A stretch of DNA of 64,000 nt from Isoptericola cucumis. Lineage in GTDB: Bacteria > Actinomycetota > Actinomycetes > Actinomycetales > Cellulomonadaceae. A program made the position numbers and the translations under genes. The stretch lies in the NCBI RefSeq assembly GCF_014635665.1, contig NZ_BMDG01000001.1, positions 62,001 to 126,000 on the forward strand, given 5' to 3'. The notes under the pieces were generated by a model. It saw nothing but the letters and a program-made list of their open reading frames with translations. It ran no database searches and was not told where the DNA came from. Shown here in pieces: positions 24,811 through 32,457 of the stretch. Every line of letters starts with the position of its first letter. Position 1 is the stretch's first letter.

Positions 24811-26235
24811 TCAGAGCTCGACGCCCAGCCCGAGGTCGGCGAGGCGGACCGGGTCGCCGGTCTCGAGCGACCGGTTGCCCGCGTAGCCGACGCCGGACGC
24901 GCGCAGCCCGTCGGCGAATCCCGCGGCGCGGCCGAGCGGGTCGGCGTCGGCCCGCCCGCGGAAGACGTCGCGCAGCAGCAGCGCGTCCCCGCCGCCGTGC
25001 CCGCCGGGCCCGACCGCCGTGATCGGCCGCTCCTCGGCCCGCTCCCAGTGCTTCTGCACGACGAGCCGGTCGCCCTTGGGCCGCACGGTGTCCTCGCCGA
25101 GCGCGTCGGTGACGCTCGGGTCGAGCACGGCCGTGCCCCCGCCGAAGACGACGGACCCGCGCTCGACGACCTCCAGCTCCGCGCGCCCGCGCGAGCCGTT
25201 CACCACGACGCGGTAGCCCTCCCAGGGCGCGCTCGCGGTGAGCGAGTACGTGAGCACCGGGCCGCCGCGGTACTCGACGACCAGCCCGAGCGTGTCCTCG
25301 GTGGTGATGCCCGCGTCGAAGACGCTGCGGTCGCGCACGTAGCCGTCGTAGGCCTGGGCCCGGGGACCGTAGAGCCCGGCCAGGTACGGGTCGGCGTCGA
25401 CGTCGAGCCGCCACGGGTCCACGCCCTGCTCGCGGAGGGCCCGCTCGCCCGCGGTGGGCTCGTAGCCCCGCGCGTGCGCGGCGTCGTCGCCGTAGAAGCG
25501 GCGGCCGCCGCTGGCGAAGACGCGCTCGGGGACGTCGTCGACCCACCAGTTGACGAGGTCGAAGTGGTGGCTCGACTTGTGCACCAGCAGGCCGCCGTTG
25601 TTGGCCTTCTCGCGGTGCCAGCGGCGGAAGTAGTCGGCGCCGTGCACGGTGTCGAGGGCCCAGTCGAAGTGCACGGACAGCACCTGGCCGATCTCGCCGG
25701 AGGCGACGACCTCGCGCAGCGCCGAGTTCCGCGGCGAGTAGCGGTAGTTGAACGTCATCGTGAGGTCGCGGCCGGTCCGGGTGACGGCGTCGGCGATCTG
25801 TCGCGCCTCCGCGGCGGTCGCGGCGATCGGCTTCTCGACGACGACGTCGACGCCGGCGTCGAGGGACCGGGAGACCATCTCGGCGTGCGTGTTGTCGACC
25901 GAGGTGACGACGACGCGGTCGACCTGCTGCTCGTGGAGCGCCTTCTCCAGGTCGTCCGGGTGGTAGAGCGGCCGCTCGCCGCCGACCGCCGCCGCGACCT
26001 TCGCCTCGTGCACCGCGGCGCGCTCCGGGTTGGGCTCGACCCAGCAGACGATCTCGCCGTCGTCCACGTGGTCGCCGACCAGCGCGTCGACGTACATCCC
26101 GGCGCGGTGGCCGGTGCCCACGACGGCGTAGCGGCGGCGGTCGCGGCCGGTCGAGCCGCCGGTCGAGCTGCCGGGCGATCCGCCGGGCGAGCCGCTGGTC
26201 GAGCTACCGGTCGGGGCGGCGGGGGCGGAGGGCAT
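24811..26235 (-). CDS. Gfo/Idh/MocA-family oxidoreductase with low-complexity N-terminus
   Basis: 474 residues. The first 32 residues are a glycine/serine-rich repeat (GSPGGSPGSSTGGSTG) encoded by repeated DNA; the Rossmann domain then starts at RYAVVGTGHRAGMYVDAL. EKPIAATAAEARQIADAV is the signature with the catalytic lysine, and LVHKSSHHFDLVNWWVDD carries the conserved histidines of the C-terminal domain. NAD-dependent sugar oxidoreductase; substrate unknown. The ATG at 26235 is preceded by no strong ribosome site, and a LacI-like operator sits 21 bases upstream. It is convergent with the other dehydrogenase. Confidence 0.85.
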   Translation of the reverse strand: MPSAPAAPTGSSTSGSPGGSPGSSTGGSTGRDRRRYAVVGTGHRAGMYVDALVGDHVDDGEIVCWVEPNPERAAVHEAKVAAAVGGERPLYHPDDLEKALHEQQVDRVVVTSVDNTHAEMVSRSLDAGVDVVVEKPIAATAAEARQIADAVTRTGRDLTMTFNYRYSPRNSALREVVASGEIGQVLSVHFDWALDTVHGADYFRRWHREKANNGGLLVHKSSHHFDLVNWWVDDVPERVFASGGRRFYGDDAAHARGYEPTAGERALREQGVDPWRLDVDADPYLAGLYGPRAQAYDGYVRDRSVFDAGITTEDTLGLVVEYRGGPVLTYSLTASAPWEGYRVVVNGSRGRAELEVVERGSVVFGGGTAVLDPSVTDALGEDTVRPKGDRLVVQKHWERAEERPITAVGPGGHGGGDALLLRDVFRGRADADPLGRAAGFADGLRASGVGYAGNRSLETGDPVRLADLGLGVEL

Positions 26236-26255
26236 CGTCGGTCTCCATCGTCGTC

Positions 26256-26271
26256 GGGGAAGCGGTTTCCC
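26256..26271. promoter_or_regulatory. LacI-type operator before the second Gfo/Idh gene
   Basis: GGGGAAGCGGTTTCCC is a near-palindrome (GGAA/TTTCC arms around a CG-containing centre) of the LacI-family type, 21 bases upstream of the start codon at 26235. It differs from the CCGG-centred sites at 21.4 kb, so a different LacI protein may bind it. Confidence 0.5.
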
Positions 26272-26322
26272 GACGAGCCTACCGGACCCCTTCGCGCCGA
26301 GACAGGCCCCACGGGACGGAGA

Positions 26323-26362
26323 GCCCCCGCCGTCGAGGCGAGGCGCGTTCGACGGCGGGGGC
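26323..26362 (-). terminator. Terminator of the ketoacyl synthase III gene
   Basis: A perfect 14-bp stem (26323-26336 with 26349-26362; arms begin GCCCCCGCC and end GGCGGGGGC) and a 12-base loop, 26 bases past the stop codon. No T-run. Confidence 0.65.
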
Positions 26363-26387
26363 ACGCGCACGCGGCGCCGGGGCCGGG

Positions 26388-27434
26388 CTACCGCTCGGGG
26401 GTCAGGACGACCTGCCCGGCCCAGGCGAAGCCGCCGCCGAACCCGAACAGCAGGGCCGGCGTGCCCGCCGGGATCTTGCCCGCGTGCCACCACTTCGACA
26501 GCCCCATCGGGATCGACGCCGCGGAGGTGTTGCCCGACTCGGTGATGTCCGTGACGACCACCCGGTCCTCGAGGCCGAGGCCCTTGGCCAGCGGCTCGAT
26601 GATGCGCAGGTTGGCCTGGTGCGCCACCAGCACGCCGACGTCGTCGAGCGACAGGCCGGAGGCCTCCACGACGCGGCGGGCCCGGTCGGCCGCGCGCGTG
26701 ATCGCCCACTTGAACACCGCCCGCCCGTCCTGCGCGAACTTGTCCGCCGGCGCCTCGATCAGCACCGCGGGGGTCAGCTCGGGCTCCGAGCCCCACACGA
26801 CCGGCCCCACGGCGGGCGCGTCGGCCGCCTGCAGCACCGCGGCGCCCGCGCCGTCGGCGGTGAGGATGCAGGTGCTGCGGTCGGACCAGTCCGTGACGGC
26901 GGTGAGCTTCTCGGCGCCGATCACCACGGCGGTGCGCGAGGTCCCGGTACGGATGGCCTGGTCGGCCAGGCCGACGGCGTGGGCGAAGCCCGAGCACGCC
27001 ACGTTGACGTCGATGACGGCCGGCCCGACGACGTTGCGCAGGTCGGGCTCGTCCTCGCCCTCGGGCGTGCTCGCCCCGGGCTGGACGCCGGTGCGCAGCG
27101 CGTACGCGACGCGCCCGGCCGTGTTGGGCGACCGGTCGGCCGCCGTCGCCGTCGCGACGATCACCAGGTCGACGTCGAGGGGGTCGACGCCGGCGTCGTC
27201 GAGCGCGTGGCGGGCGGCGGCCGTCGCCATGTCCGCGACCGTGACGTCGTCGGCCGCGACGTGGCGCGTGACGATGCCGGTGCGCGACCGGATCCACTCG
27301 TCGTTCGTCTCGACGAACCTGGCGATGTCGTCGTTGGTCAGCACCTTCTCGGGCTGATGGTGGCCCAGCCCGACGATCCGGGAGCCGGCGGCTCCGGCAG
27401 GCAGCGACAGGGCGGGGACGGTGGGCACGCTCAT
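26388..27434 (-). CDS. 3-oxoacyl-ACP synthase III family protein (FabH-like)
   Basis: 348 residues. Thiolase-fold condensing enzyme with the complete KAS III triad: Cys in VNVACSGFAHAV, His in VAHQANLRIIEP, Asn in ESGNTSAASIPMGL, and the C-terminal LLFGFGGGFAWAGQVVL. It joins an acyl-CoA to malonyl-ACP, or makes a related ketoacyl product. It opens with about 17 unstructured residues before SRIVGLGHHQPEKVLTN. It stands alone with no fab cluster around it, so it may serve a specialised lipid or secondary product rather than the housekeeping starter reaction (inference). Confidence 0.9.
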   Translation of the reverse strand: MSVPTVPALSLPAGAAGSRIVGLGHHQPEKVLTNDDIARFVETNDEWIRSRTGIVTRHVAADDVTVADMATAAARHALDDAGVDPLDVDLVIVATATAADRSPNTAGRVAYALRTGVQPGASTPEGEDEPDLRNVVGPAVIDVNVACSGFAHAVGLADQAIRTGTSRTAVVIGAEKLTAVTDWSDRSTCILTADGAGAAVLQAADAPAVGPVVWGSEPELTPAVLIEAPADKFAQDGRAVFKWAITRAADRARRVVEASGLSLDDVGVLVAHQANLRIIEPLAKGLGLEDRVVVTDITESGNTSAASIPMGLSKWWHAGKIPAGTPALLFGFGGGFAWAGQVVLTPER

Positions 27435-27651
27435 GGGCCGATCATCCCACCCACGAGCCCGGGGGCGAGCCCGTCCCACCACCTGGTCCACAGTGCTGCA
27501 CGACCGGCGCTCGCAGGAGAGCCCCACGTTCGTCCGCGCCGGCGGCGGGTACGCCCGGCCGTGGACGCGGGACGCCGCGGTGAACGCCTGGAGCGCGGCC
27601 GGCCTGCTCTCACCGGCGGTGGCGCGGAAACCGCACGCCCGGCGCCGGCCG

Positions 27652-28368
27652 TCACGGGCTGAGCGAGACCCCCGCGTCGCGGCTGAAGCCCTCGACGTGG
27701 GCGCGCACCGCCCGGGACGCGGCGTCGGCGTCCCCGGCCGCGACGGCGTCGAGCACCTCGCGGTGCTCCGCGCGCAGCCGCGCCGCGGTGCGCGGCCACG
27801 ACGGCAGCCGCTCGACCCCCGCGGTGATGTAGCCGCCGACGGCGCCGCGCAGGCCGGTCATCACGGCCTCGACGAGCACGTTGCCGGCGAGGCGCACGAG
27901 CTCGAGGTGGAAGGCCTGGTCGAGGTCGAGGAAGCGTTCCGGGGAGAGGTCCTCCGCGTCCATCTCGGCCAGCAGGCGACGCGCCTCGCCGACCCGGTCC
28001 GCGGCCCCGGGGGCGTGCGCCGCCACCCGCTCCGCCGCCTGGGCCACGGCCCACGACTCCAGCAGCACGCGGGTGGCGACGACGTCGTGCACCGGCAGCG
28101 TCCCGGTGGCGACGTGCAGCCGGACCGCGGCGCCCAGCCCGGCCGCGGGTCGGTCGATGACGACGGCTCCGGCCCCCGGCCCGGAGCCGACGCCGCGGCG
28201 CACGATGCCCAGGGCCTCGAGGATCTGCATCGCCTCCCGCACGGAGGGTCGCGAGACGCCGAGGTCCTCGGCGAGGGCACGCTCGGGCGGCAGGCGTTGG
28301 CCGAGGCCCCAGCGGCCGGCGGCGATCCCCTCCTCGAGGTGGGCGAGGACGCGTTCGTGGGTGCGCAC
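27652..28368 (-). CDS. GntR-family regulator, FadR subfamily, probable lutABC regulator
   Basis: 238 residues. GntR winged helix (residues 5-70, RLPPERALAEDLGVSRPSVREAMQILEALGIVRR) and a C-terminal FCD ligand domain (about 90-225) with the helical signature DLDQAFHLELVRLAGN. FCD regulators bind carboxylates such as lactate. Divergent from lutABC, with two exact TGGTCCGACCA sites between. The GTG at 28368 follows a TACGCT -10 by six bases, so the mRNA is probably leaderless; upstream in-frame starts would lie inside the operator region. Confidence 0.9.
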   Translation of the reverse strand: MRTHERVLAHLEEGIAAGRWGLGQRLPPERALAEDLGVSRPSVREAMQILEALGIVRRGVGSGPGAGAVVIDRPAAGLGAAVRLHVATGTLPVHDVVATRVLLESWAVAQAAERVAAHAPGAADRVGEARRLLAEMDAEDLSPERFLDLDQAFHLELVRLAGNVLVEAVMTGLRGAVGGYITAGVERLPSWPRTAARLRAEHREVLDAVAAGDADAASRAVRAHVEGFSRDAGVSLSP

Positions 28369-28374
28369 CGACCC

Positions 28375-28380
28375 AGCGTA
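28375..28380 (-). promoter_or_regulatory. -10 hexamer for the leaderless FadR-type gene
   Basis: On the minus strand TACGCT, six bases before the GTG start at 28368; no Shine-Dalgarno between. Confidence 0.45.
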
Positions 28381-28397
28381 GCCGCCGGGCCGCCCTG

Positions 28398-28408
28398 TGG
28401 TCCGACCA
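28398..28408. promoter_or_regulatory. FadR-type operator 1 of the lut promoter
   Basis: TGGTCCGACCA, a perfect 5+1+5 palindrome of the TGGT...ACCA type known for FadR-subfamily GntR regulators. Identical to operator 2, 33 bases away (three helical turns), between the regulator and lutA. Confidence 0.75.
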
Positions 28409-28430
28409 AGGCGTGTAGGGTGACCGACCA

Positions 28431-28441
28431 TGGTCCGACCA
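28431..28441. promoter_or_regulatory. FadR-type operator 2 of the lut promoter
   Basis: Second exact TGGTCCGACCA. A plus-strand -10 candidate, TAGGGT at 28416-28421, lies between the two operators, so binding here would cover the start of the lutABC transcript. Confidence 0.75.
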
Positions 28442-28524
28442 CACCGCGACGGCGCCGGAGCCGTGGCGGCGGAGCGCGGGCCCGGTCATGCTGGTCACAG
28501 CCGTGAGCTGGAGCAAGGAGTCGT

Positions 28525-29340
28525 ATGCGCATCGCCCTCGCCGCCACCTGTCTCGCCGACACCCTGTTCCCGGGCGCCCCGCGTGCCACCGCCCGGCTGC
28601 TCGAGCGCCTCGGCCACGAGGTGGTCTTCCCCGCCGGCCAGGCCTGCTGCGGGCAGATGCACGTCAACACGGGCTACTTCCGCGAGGCCGTGCCCGTGAT
28701 CCGCAACCACGTCGAGACGTTCGCCCCCGTCGCCGACGGCGAGTGGGACGCCGTCGTGCTGCCGTCCGGGTCGTGCACCGGGTCGGTCCGCCACCAGCAG
28801 GCGATGGTGTGCCGGCGCGCCGGGCTCGACGAGCTCGCCGCCACCGCCGAGGCCGTCTCCGACAAGACGTACGAGCTGTCCGAGCTGCTCGTCGACGTGC
28901 TCGGCGTCACCGACGTCGGCGCCTGGTTCGGCCACCGCGTCACCTATCACCCCACCTGCCACTCCCTGCGGATGCTGCACGTCGGCGACAAGCCGCTGCG
29001 CCTGCTCCAGGCGGTCGAGGACATCGACCTCGTGGAGCTGCCCGAGGCCGAGAGCTGCTGCGGGTTCGGCGGCACGTTCGCCCTGAAGAACGCCGACACG
29101 TCCGCGGCGATGCTCGCCGACAAGACCGCGCACGTCCGCGAGACCGGCGCGACCGTGCTCACGGCCGGCGACATGTCGTGCCTCATGCACATCGGCGGCG
29201 GCCTCTCCCGGCAGTCCGCCGGCGTGCGGGCCCTGCACCTCGCGGAGGTCCTGGCCTCGACCCGCGAGGAACCCACCCCGCTGCCCGCGACCACGTTCAC
29301 CCGGCCGGAACGCCACGACCGGACGGAGGCCGCCCGATGA
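28525..29340 (+). CDS. lutA: Lactate oxidation iron-sulfur protein LutA
   Basis: 271 residues. Two CCG domains (ACCGQMHVN near residue 40 and SCCGFGGTFALKNAD near 180) bind an iron-sulfur cluster as in heterodisulfide reductase subunits. Member of the LutABC complex, which oxidises L-lactate to pyruvate in the cytoplasm or at the membrane. AAGGAG sits five bases before the ATG at 28525. First gene of the operon; its stop overlaps lutB as ATGA. Confidence 0.92.
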   Translation: MRIALAATCLADTLFPGAPRATARLLERLGHEVVFPAGQACCGQMHVNTGYFREAVPVIRNHVETFAPVADGEWDAVVLPSGSCTGSVRHQQAMVCRRAGLDELAATAEAVSDKTYELSELLVDVLGVTDVGAWFGHRVTYHPTCHSLRMLHVGDKPLRLLQAVEDIDLVELPEAESCCGFGGTFALKNADTSAAMLADKTAHVRETGATVLTAGDMSCLMHIGGGLSRQSAGVRALHLAEVLASTREEPTPLPATTFTRPERHDRTEAAR

Positions 29341-30959
29341 GCACGTTCCTCGGCCTGCCGGGCCTGCGCCGCAGCACGGGCACGGGCTCCACCGCCACGG
29401 GTGCCGGCGCCGGCACGGGGACCGCCGGGGGCGCCGTCGCCGACGAGCCGTTCGGCCCGGTCCCCCACCCGCAGGAGCCGCTGCGCTGGGGTGACGCGTT
29501 CCCCGCCGCCGCGAAGCAGACGCTCGCGAACGACCAGCTGCGCCGCAACCTGGGCCACGCGACGCAGGTGATCCGCACCAAGCGGGCCGCCGTCGTCGGC
29601 GAGGTGCCCGACTGGGAGGCGCTGCGCGACGCCGGCTCCGGCGTCAAGGAGCAGGTCATGGCGCACCTGCCGGAGCTCCTGGAACAGCTCGAGAGAAACG
29701 TCACCGCGCGCGGCGGCGTCGTGCACTGGGCGCGTGACGCGGCGGAGGCCAACCGCATCGTCGCCGACATCGCGAAGGCCAAGGGGGCCGACGAGGTCGT
29801 CAAGGTGAAGTCGATGGCCACCCAGGAGATCGGGCTCAACGAGGCGCTGGCCGAGGAGGGCATCGCCGCCGTCGAGACCGACCTCGCCGAGCTCATCGTG
29901 CAGCTCGCCGACGACATGCCGTCGCACATCCTCGTGCCCGCCATCCACCGCAACCGCACCGAGATCCGCGACATCTTCCTCGCCCGCATGGGCGACGCGC
30001 CGCCCGACCTGTCGGACGTGCCGCGCGAGCTCGCGATGGCCGCCCGCGCGCACCTGCGCCGCAAGTTCCTGTCCGCGAAGGTCGCCGTCAGCGGCGCCAA
30101 CTTCGCCGTCGCGGACACGGGCACGCTCGCGGTGGTCGAGTCGGAGGGCAACGGCCGCATGTGTCTCACGCTGCCCGAGACGCTCGTGACCGTGATGGGC
30201 ATCGAGAAGCTGGTGCCGACCTTCGACGACCTCGAGGTCTTCCTGCAGCTGCTCCCCCGCTCGTCGACCGGCGAGCGCATGAACCCGTACACGTCGATGT
30301 GGACGGGCGTGACACCGGGCGACGGGCCGGCCGAGTTCCACCTCGTGCTGCTCGACAACGGCCGCACCGACGTCCTCGCCGACGAGGTCGGGCGCAGCGC
30401 GCTGCACTGCATCCGCTGCTCGGCCTGCCTCAACGTCTGCCCCGTCTACGAGCGGGTGGGCGGCCACGCCTACGGGTCCGTGTACCCCGGCCCGATCGGC
30501 GCCATCCTCACGCCCCAGCTCACCGCGTCGTCGGGCGGCGTGTCCGGGCACGGCGACCCGAACGCCTCGCTCCCCTACGCCTCCACACTCTGCGGCGCCT
30601 GCTACGAGGTCTGCCCGGTGAAGATCGACATCCCGTCCATCCTCGTGGACCTGCGGGCCCGCGAGGTCGACGCCGACCGCTCGCGCAGCGGCATCGACCC
30701 GTGGGCCGCCGCGATGAAGGCCGCGTCGTGGGTGATGGCCGACGGCGACCGGTTCGCCCTCGCCGGCCGCGCCGCCACGCTCGGGCGCGGGCTGGGCGGC
30801 CGGGACCACGCGATCTCCGTCGCGCCGCCGCCGGCGTCCGCCTGGACGCGCTCGCGGGACCTGCCCGCCCCGCCCGCCCAGACCTTCCGCCAGTGGTGGC
30901 GGGACGAGCACACCGACCCGGCGGCCGGGCCCGCCGCGACGCCGAAGGAGCAGCGATGA
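29337..30959 (+). CDS. lutB: Lactate oxidation iron-sulfur protein LutB
   Basis: 540 residues. After a G/T/A-rich N-terminal segment of about 35 residues comes the LUD domain (VAVSGANFAVADTGTLAVVESEGNGR) and then two 4Fe-4S motifs, CIRCSACLNVCPVY and CGACYEVCPVKIDIPS, followed by a C-terminal helical tail. Electron-carrying subunit of the LutABC lactate-oxidising complex. Both ends overlap neighbours by ATGA. It is somewhat longer than typical LutB because of its two terminal extensions. Confidence 0.93.
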   Translation: MSTFLGLPGLRRSTGTGSTATGAGAGTGTAGGAVADEPFGPVPHPQEPLRWGDAFPAAAKQTLANDQLRRNLGHATQVIRTKRAAVVGEVPDWEALRDAGSGVKEQVMAHLPELLEQLERNVTARGGVVHWARDAAEANRIVADIAKAKGADEVVKVKSMATQEIGLNEALAEEGIAAVETDLAELIVQLADDMPSHILVPAIHRNRTEIRDIFLARMGDAPPDLSDVPRELAMAARAHLRRKFLSAKVAVSGANFAVADTGTLAVVESEGNGRMCLTLPETLVTVMGIEKLVPTFDDLEVFLQLLPRSSTGERMNPYTSMWTGVTPGDGPAEFHLVLLDNGRTDVLADEVGRSALHCIRCSACLNVCPVYERVGGHAYGSVYPGPIGAILTPQLTASSGGVSGHGDPNASLPYASTLCGACYEVCPVKIDIPSILVDLRAREVDADRSRSGIDPWAAAMKAASWVMADGDRFALAGRAATLGRGLGGRDHAISVAPPPASAWTRSRDLPAPPAQTFRQWWRDEHTDPAAGPAATPKEQR

Positions 30960-31648
30960 GCGCGCGCGACGACGTCCTCAACCGGGTGCGCGCGGCGCTG
31001 GGGCAGCCGGGCGCCGGCACGACCCCGGCCGGCAAGGTGGGCACGGCACCCGCCGCCGTCGAGGTGCCGCGCGCGTACCGGCCGGCCGGCGAGCACGCCC
31101 CCGGGAGCCCGGAGGTGCTGGAGCAGCTCGTCGACCGCCTCGTGGACTACAAGGCGCACGTGCACGAGGTGTCCGCCGACACCCTGCCCGCGACGGTCGC
31201 GGCCCTCCTCGGCGAGCTGACGGACGGGGTGCGGGTCGTCGTGCCGTCCGGGCTGGACGACGCCTGGCTGGCCGCGCTGCCCGCGGGCGCCGAGGTCGTG
31301 CGCGACTCGCGCGAGCAGCCGCAGACGGCGGCGCAGCTCGACGCCGTGGACGCCGTCGTCACGGCGGCCCGGGTCGCGATCTCCGAGACGGGCACGATCG
31401 TGCTCGACGGCGAGCCCGACCAGGGCCGGCGCGCGATCTCCCTGGTCCCGGACGTGCACCTGTGCGTCGTGCGCGCCGACCAGGTGACCCAGACCGTGCC
31501 CGAGGCCGTGCGCCTGCTCGGTGGCCACCCCGAGCGGCCGCTCACCTGGATCTCCGGGCCCAGCGCGACGTCCGACATCGAGCTCGACCGCGTCGAGGGC
31601 GTGCACGGCCCCCGCACCCTGCACGTCCTCCTCCTGGCGTCGGGCTGA
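30956..31648 (+). CDS. lutC: Lactate utilisation protein LutC
   Basis: 230 residues, a single LUD (DUF162) domain with the characteristic VAISETGTIVLDGEPDQGRR and, at the end, ATSDIELDRVEGVHGP. Third subunit of the LutABC system. The ATG overlaps the lutB stop. No lactate permease gene is seen next to it in this window. Confidence 0.92.
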   Translation: MSARDDVLNRVRAALGQPGAGTTPAGKVGTAPAAVEVPRAYRPAGEHAPGSPEVLEQLVDRLVDYKAHVHEVSADTLPATVAALLGELTDGVRVVVPSGLDDAWLAALPAGAEVVRDSREQPQTAAQLDAVDAVVTAARVAISETGTIVLDGEPDQGRRAISLVPDVHLCVVRADQVTQTVPEAVRLLGGHPERPLTWISGPSATSDIELDRVEGVHGPRTLHVLLLASG

Positions 31649-31671
31649 GGACCCGCGGTGGGCGAGAATAG

Positions 31672-32358
31672 GTGCCCGTGACCGACAGCGAGCCCCCGGC
31701 CGACCCTCGCGGGGCCCCCGTGTCCGACGCCCCGGTGTCCGACGCCCTCTTCGACGTCCCCGCCGGCGCCCGCCGCCCGGCCCGACGGGTCGTCCTGCTG
31801 ACCGGCCCGTCGGGGGCGGGCAAGACGGCGCTCACGCGCCGGCTCGGCCTGCCCGTGGTGAACCTCGACGACTTCTACCGGGACGTCGACTTCCCCGGCA
31901 TGCCGATGCGGTACGGCATCGTCGACTGGGACGACCCGGCAAGCTGGGACCACGACGCGGCCCTGGAGGCGCTGCGCACGGTGGTACGCACGGGCCGGGC
32001 CGAGGTGCCCGTGTACGACATCCCCACGTCGCGCCGCACGGGCGGCGCGGTGCTGGAGGCGGGCGACGCGCCCGTCGTCGTCGCCGAGGGGATCTTCGCG
32101 GCCGAGCTGGTCGCCGCGTGCCGCGCCGAGGGCTTCCTCGCCGACGCGATCTGCCTGACCCAGCCCCGGCTGGTGACGTTCTGGTTCCGCCTCCTGCGCG
32201 ACGTCGCCGAGTCCCGCAAGCCCCTGCCCACGCTGCTGCGCCGTGGCTGGGGCCTCCTGCGCGGCGAGCCCGCGCTCGTGCGCCGCTGGGTGGCGCTCGG
32301 CTGCCGCACCGCCTCGCCCGCCCAGGCCGAGCGCGACATCCGCGCGCTCCTGGGGTAA
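31672..32358 (+). CDS. P-loop ATP-binding protein, uridine-kinase-like
   Basis: 228 residues. Walker A is GPSGAGKTALTRRL at about residue 44, followed by VVNLDDFYRDVDFPGMP, the pattern of the uridine kinase/phosphoribulokinase superfamily, and later VVVAEGIFAAELV. It probably phosphorylates a small metabolite; which one is unknown. The first 30 residues are a repetitive A/P/D segment (SDAPVSDA). The start is ambiguous between GTG at 31672 and GTG at 31678. 23 bases after lutC, so perhaps read through from that operon. Confidence 0.75.
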   Translation: MPVTDSEPPADPRGAPVSDAPVSDALFDVPAGARRPARRVVLLTGPSGAGKTALTRRLGLPVVNLDDFYRDVDFPGMPMRYGIVDWDDPASWDHDAALEALRTVVRTGRAEVPVYDIPTSRRTGGAVLEAGDAPVVVAEGIFAAELVAACRAEGFLADAICLTQPRLVTFWFRLLRDVAESRKPLPTLLRRGWGLLRGEPALVRRWVALGCRTASPAQAERDIRALLG

Positions 32359-32457
32359 GGCGCACCCCGCCACCCGAGAACTCGTCATGAGACCGTAACG
32401 ACGCGGTCATGCAGTCCACATCATCTCCCCGGAACCTGGCACGAGGAGGTGATCGAC

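Noticed and set aside
27435-27651. Possible small gene in the 217-base gap between the ketoacyl synthase and the FadR-type gene
   Set aside because: Frames present lack a ribosome site or any recognisable protein; nothing convincing is seen here.
28430-28699. Leaderless small ORF starting with ATG inside the second lut operator
   Set aside because: The ATG is part of the operator sequence, the product has no family features and it runs out of frame into lutA.
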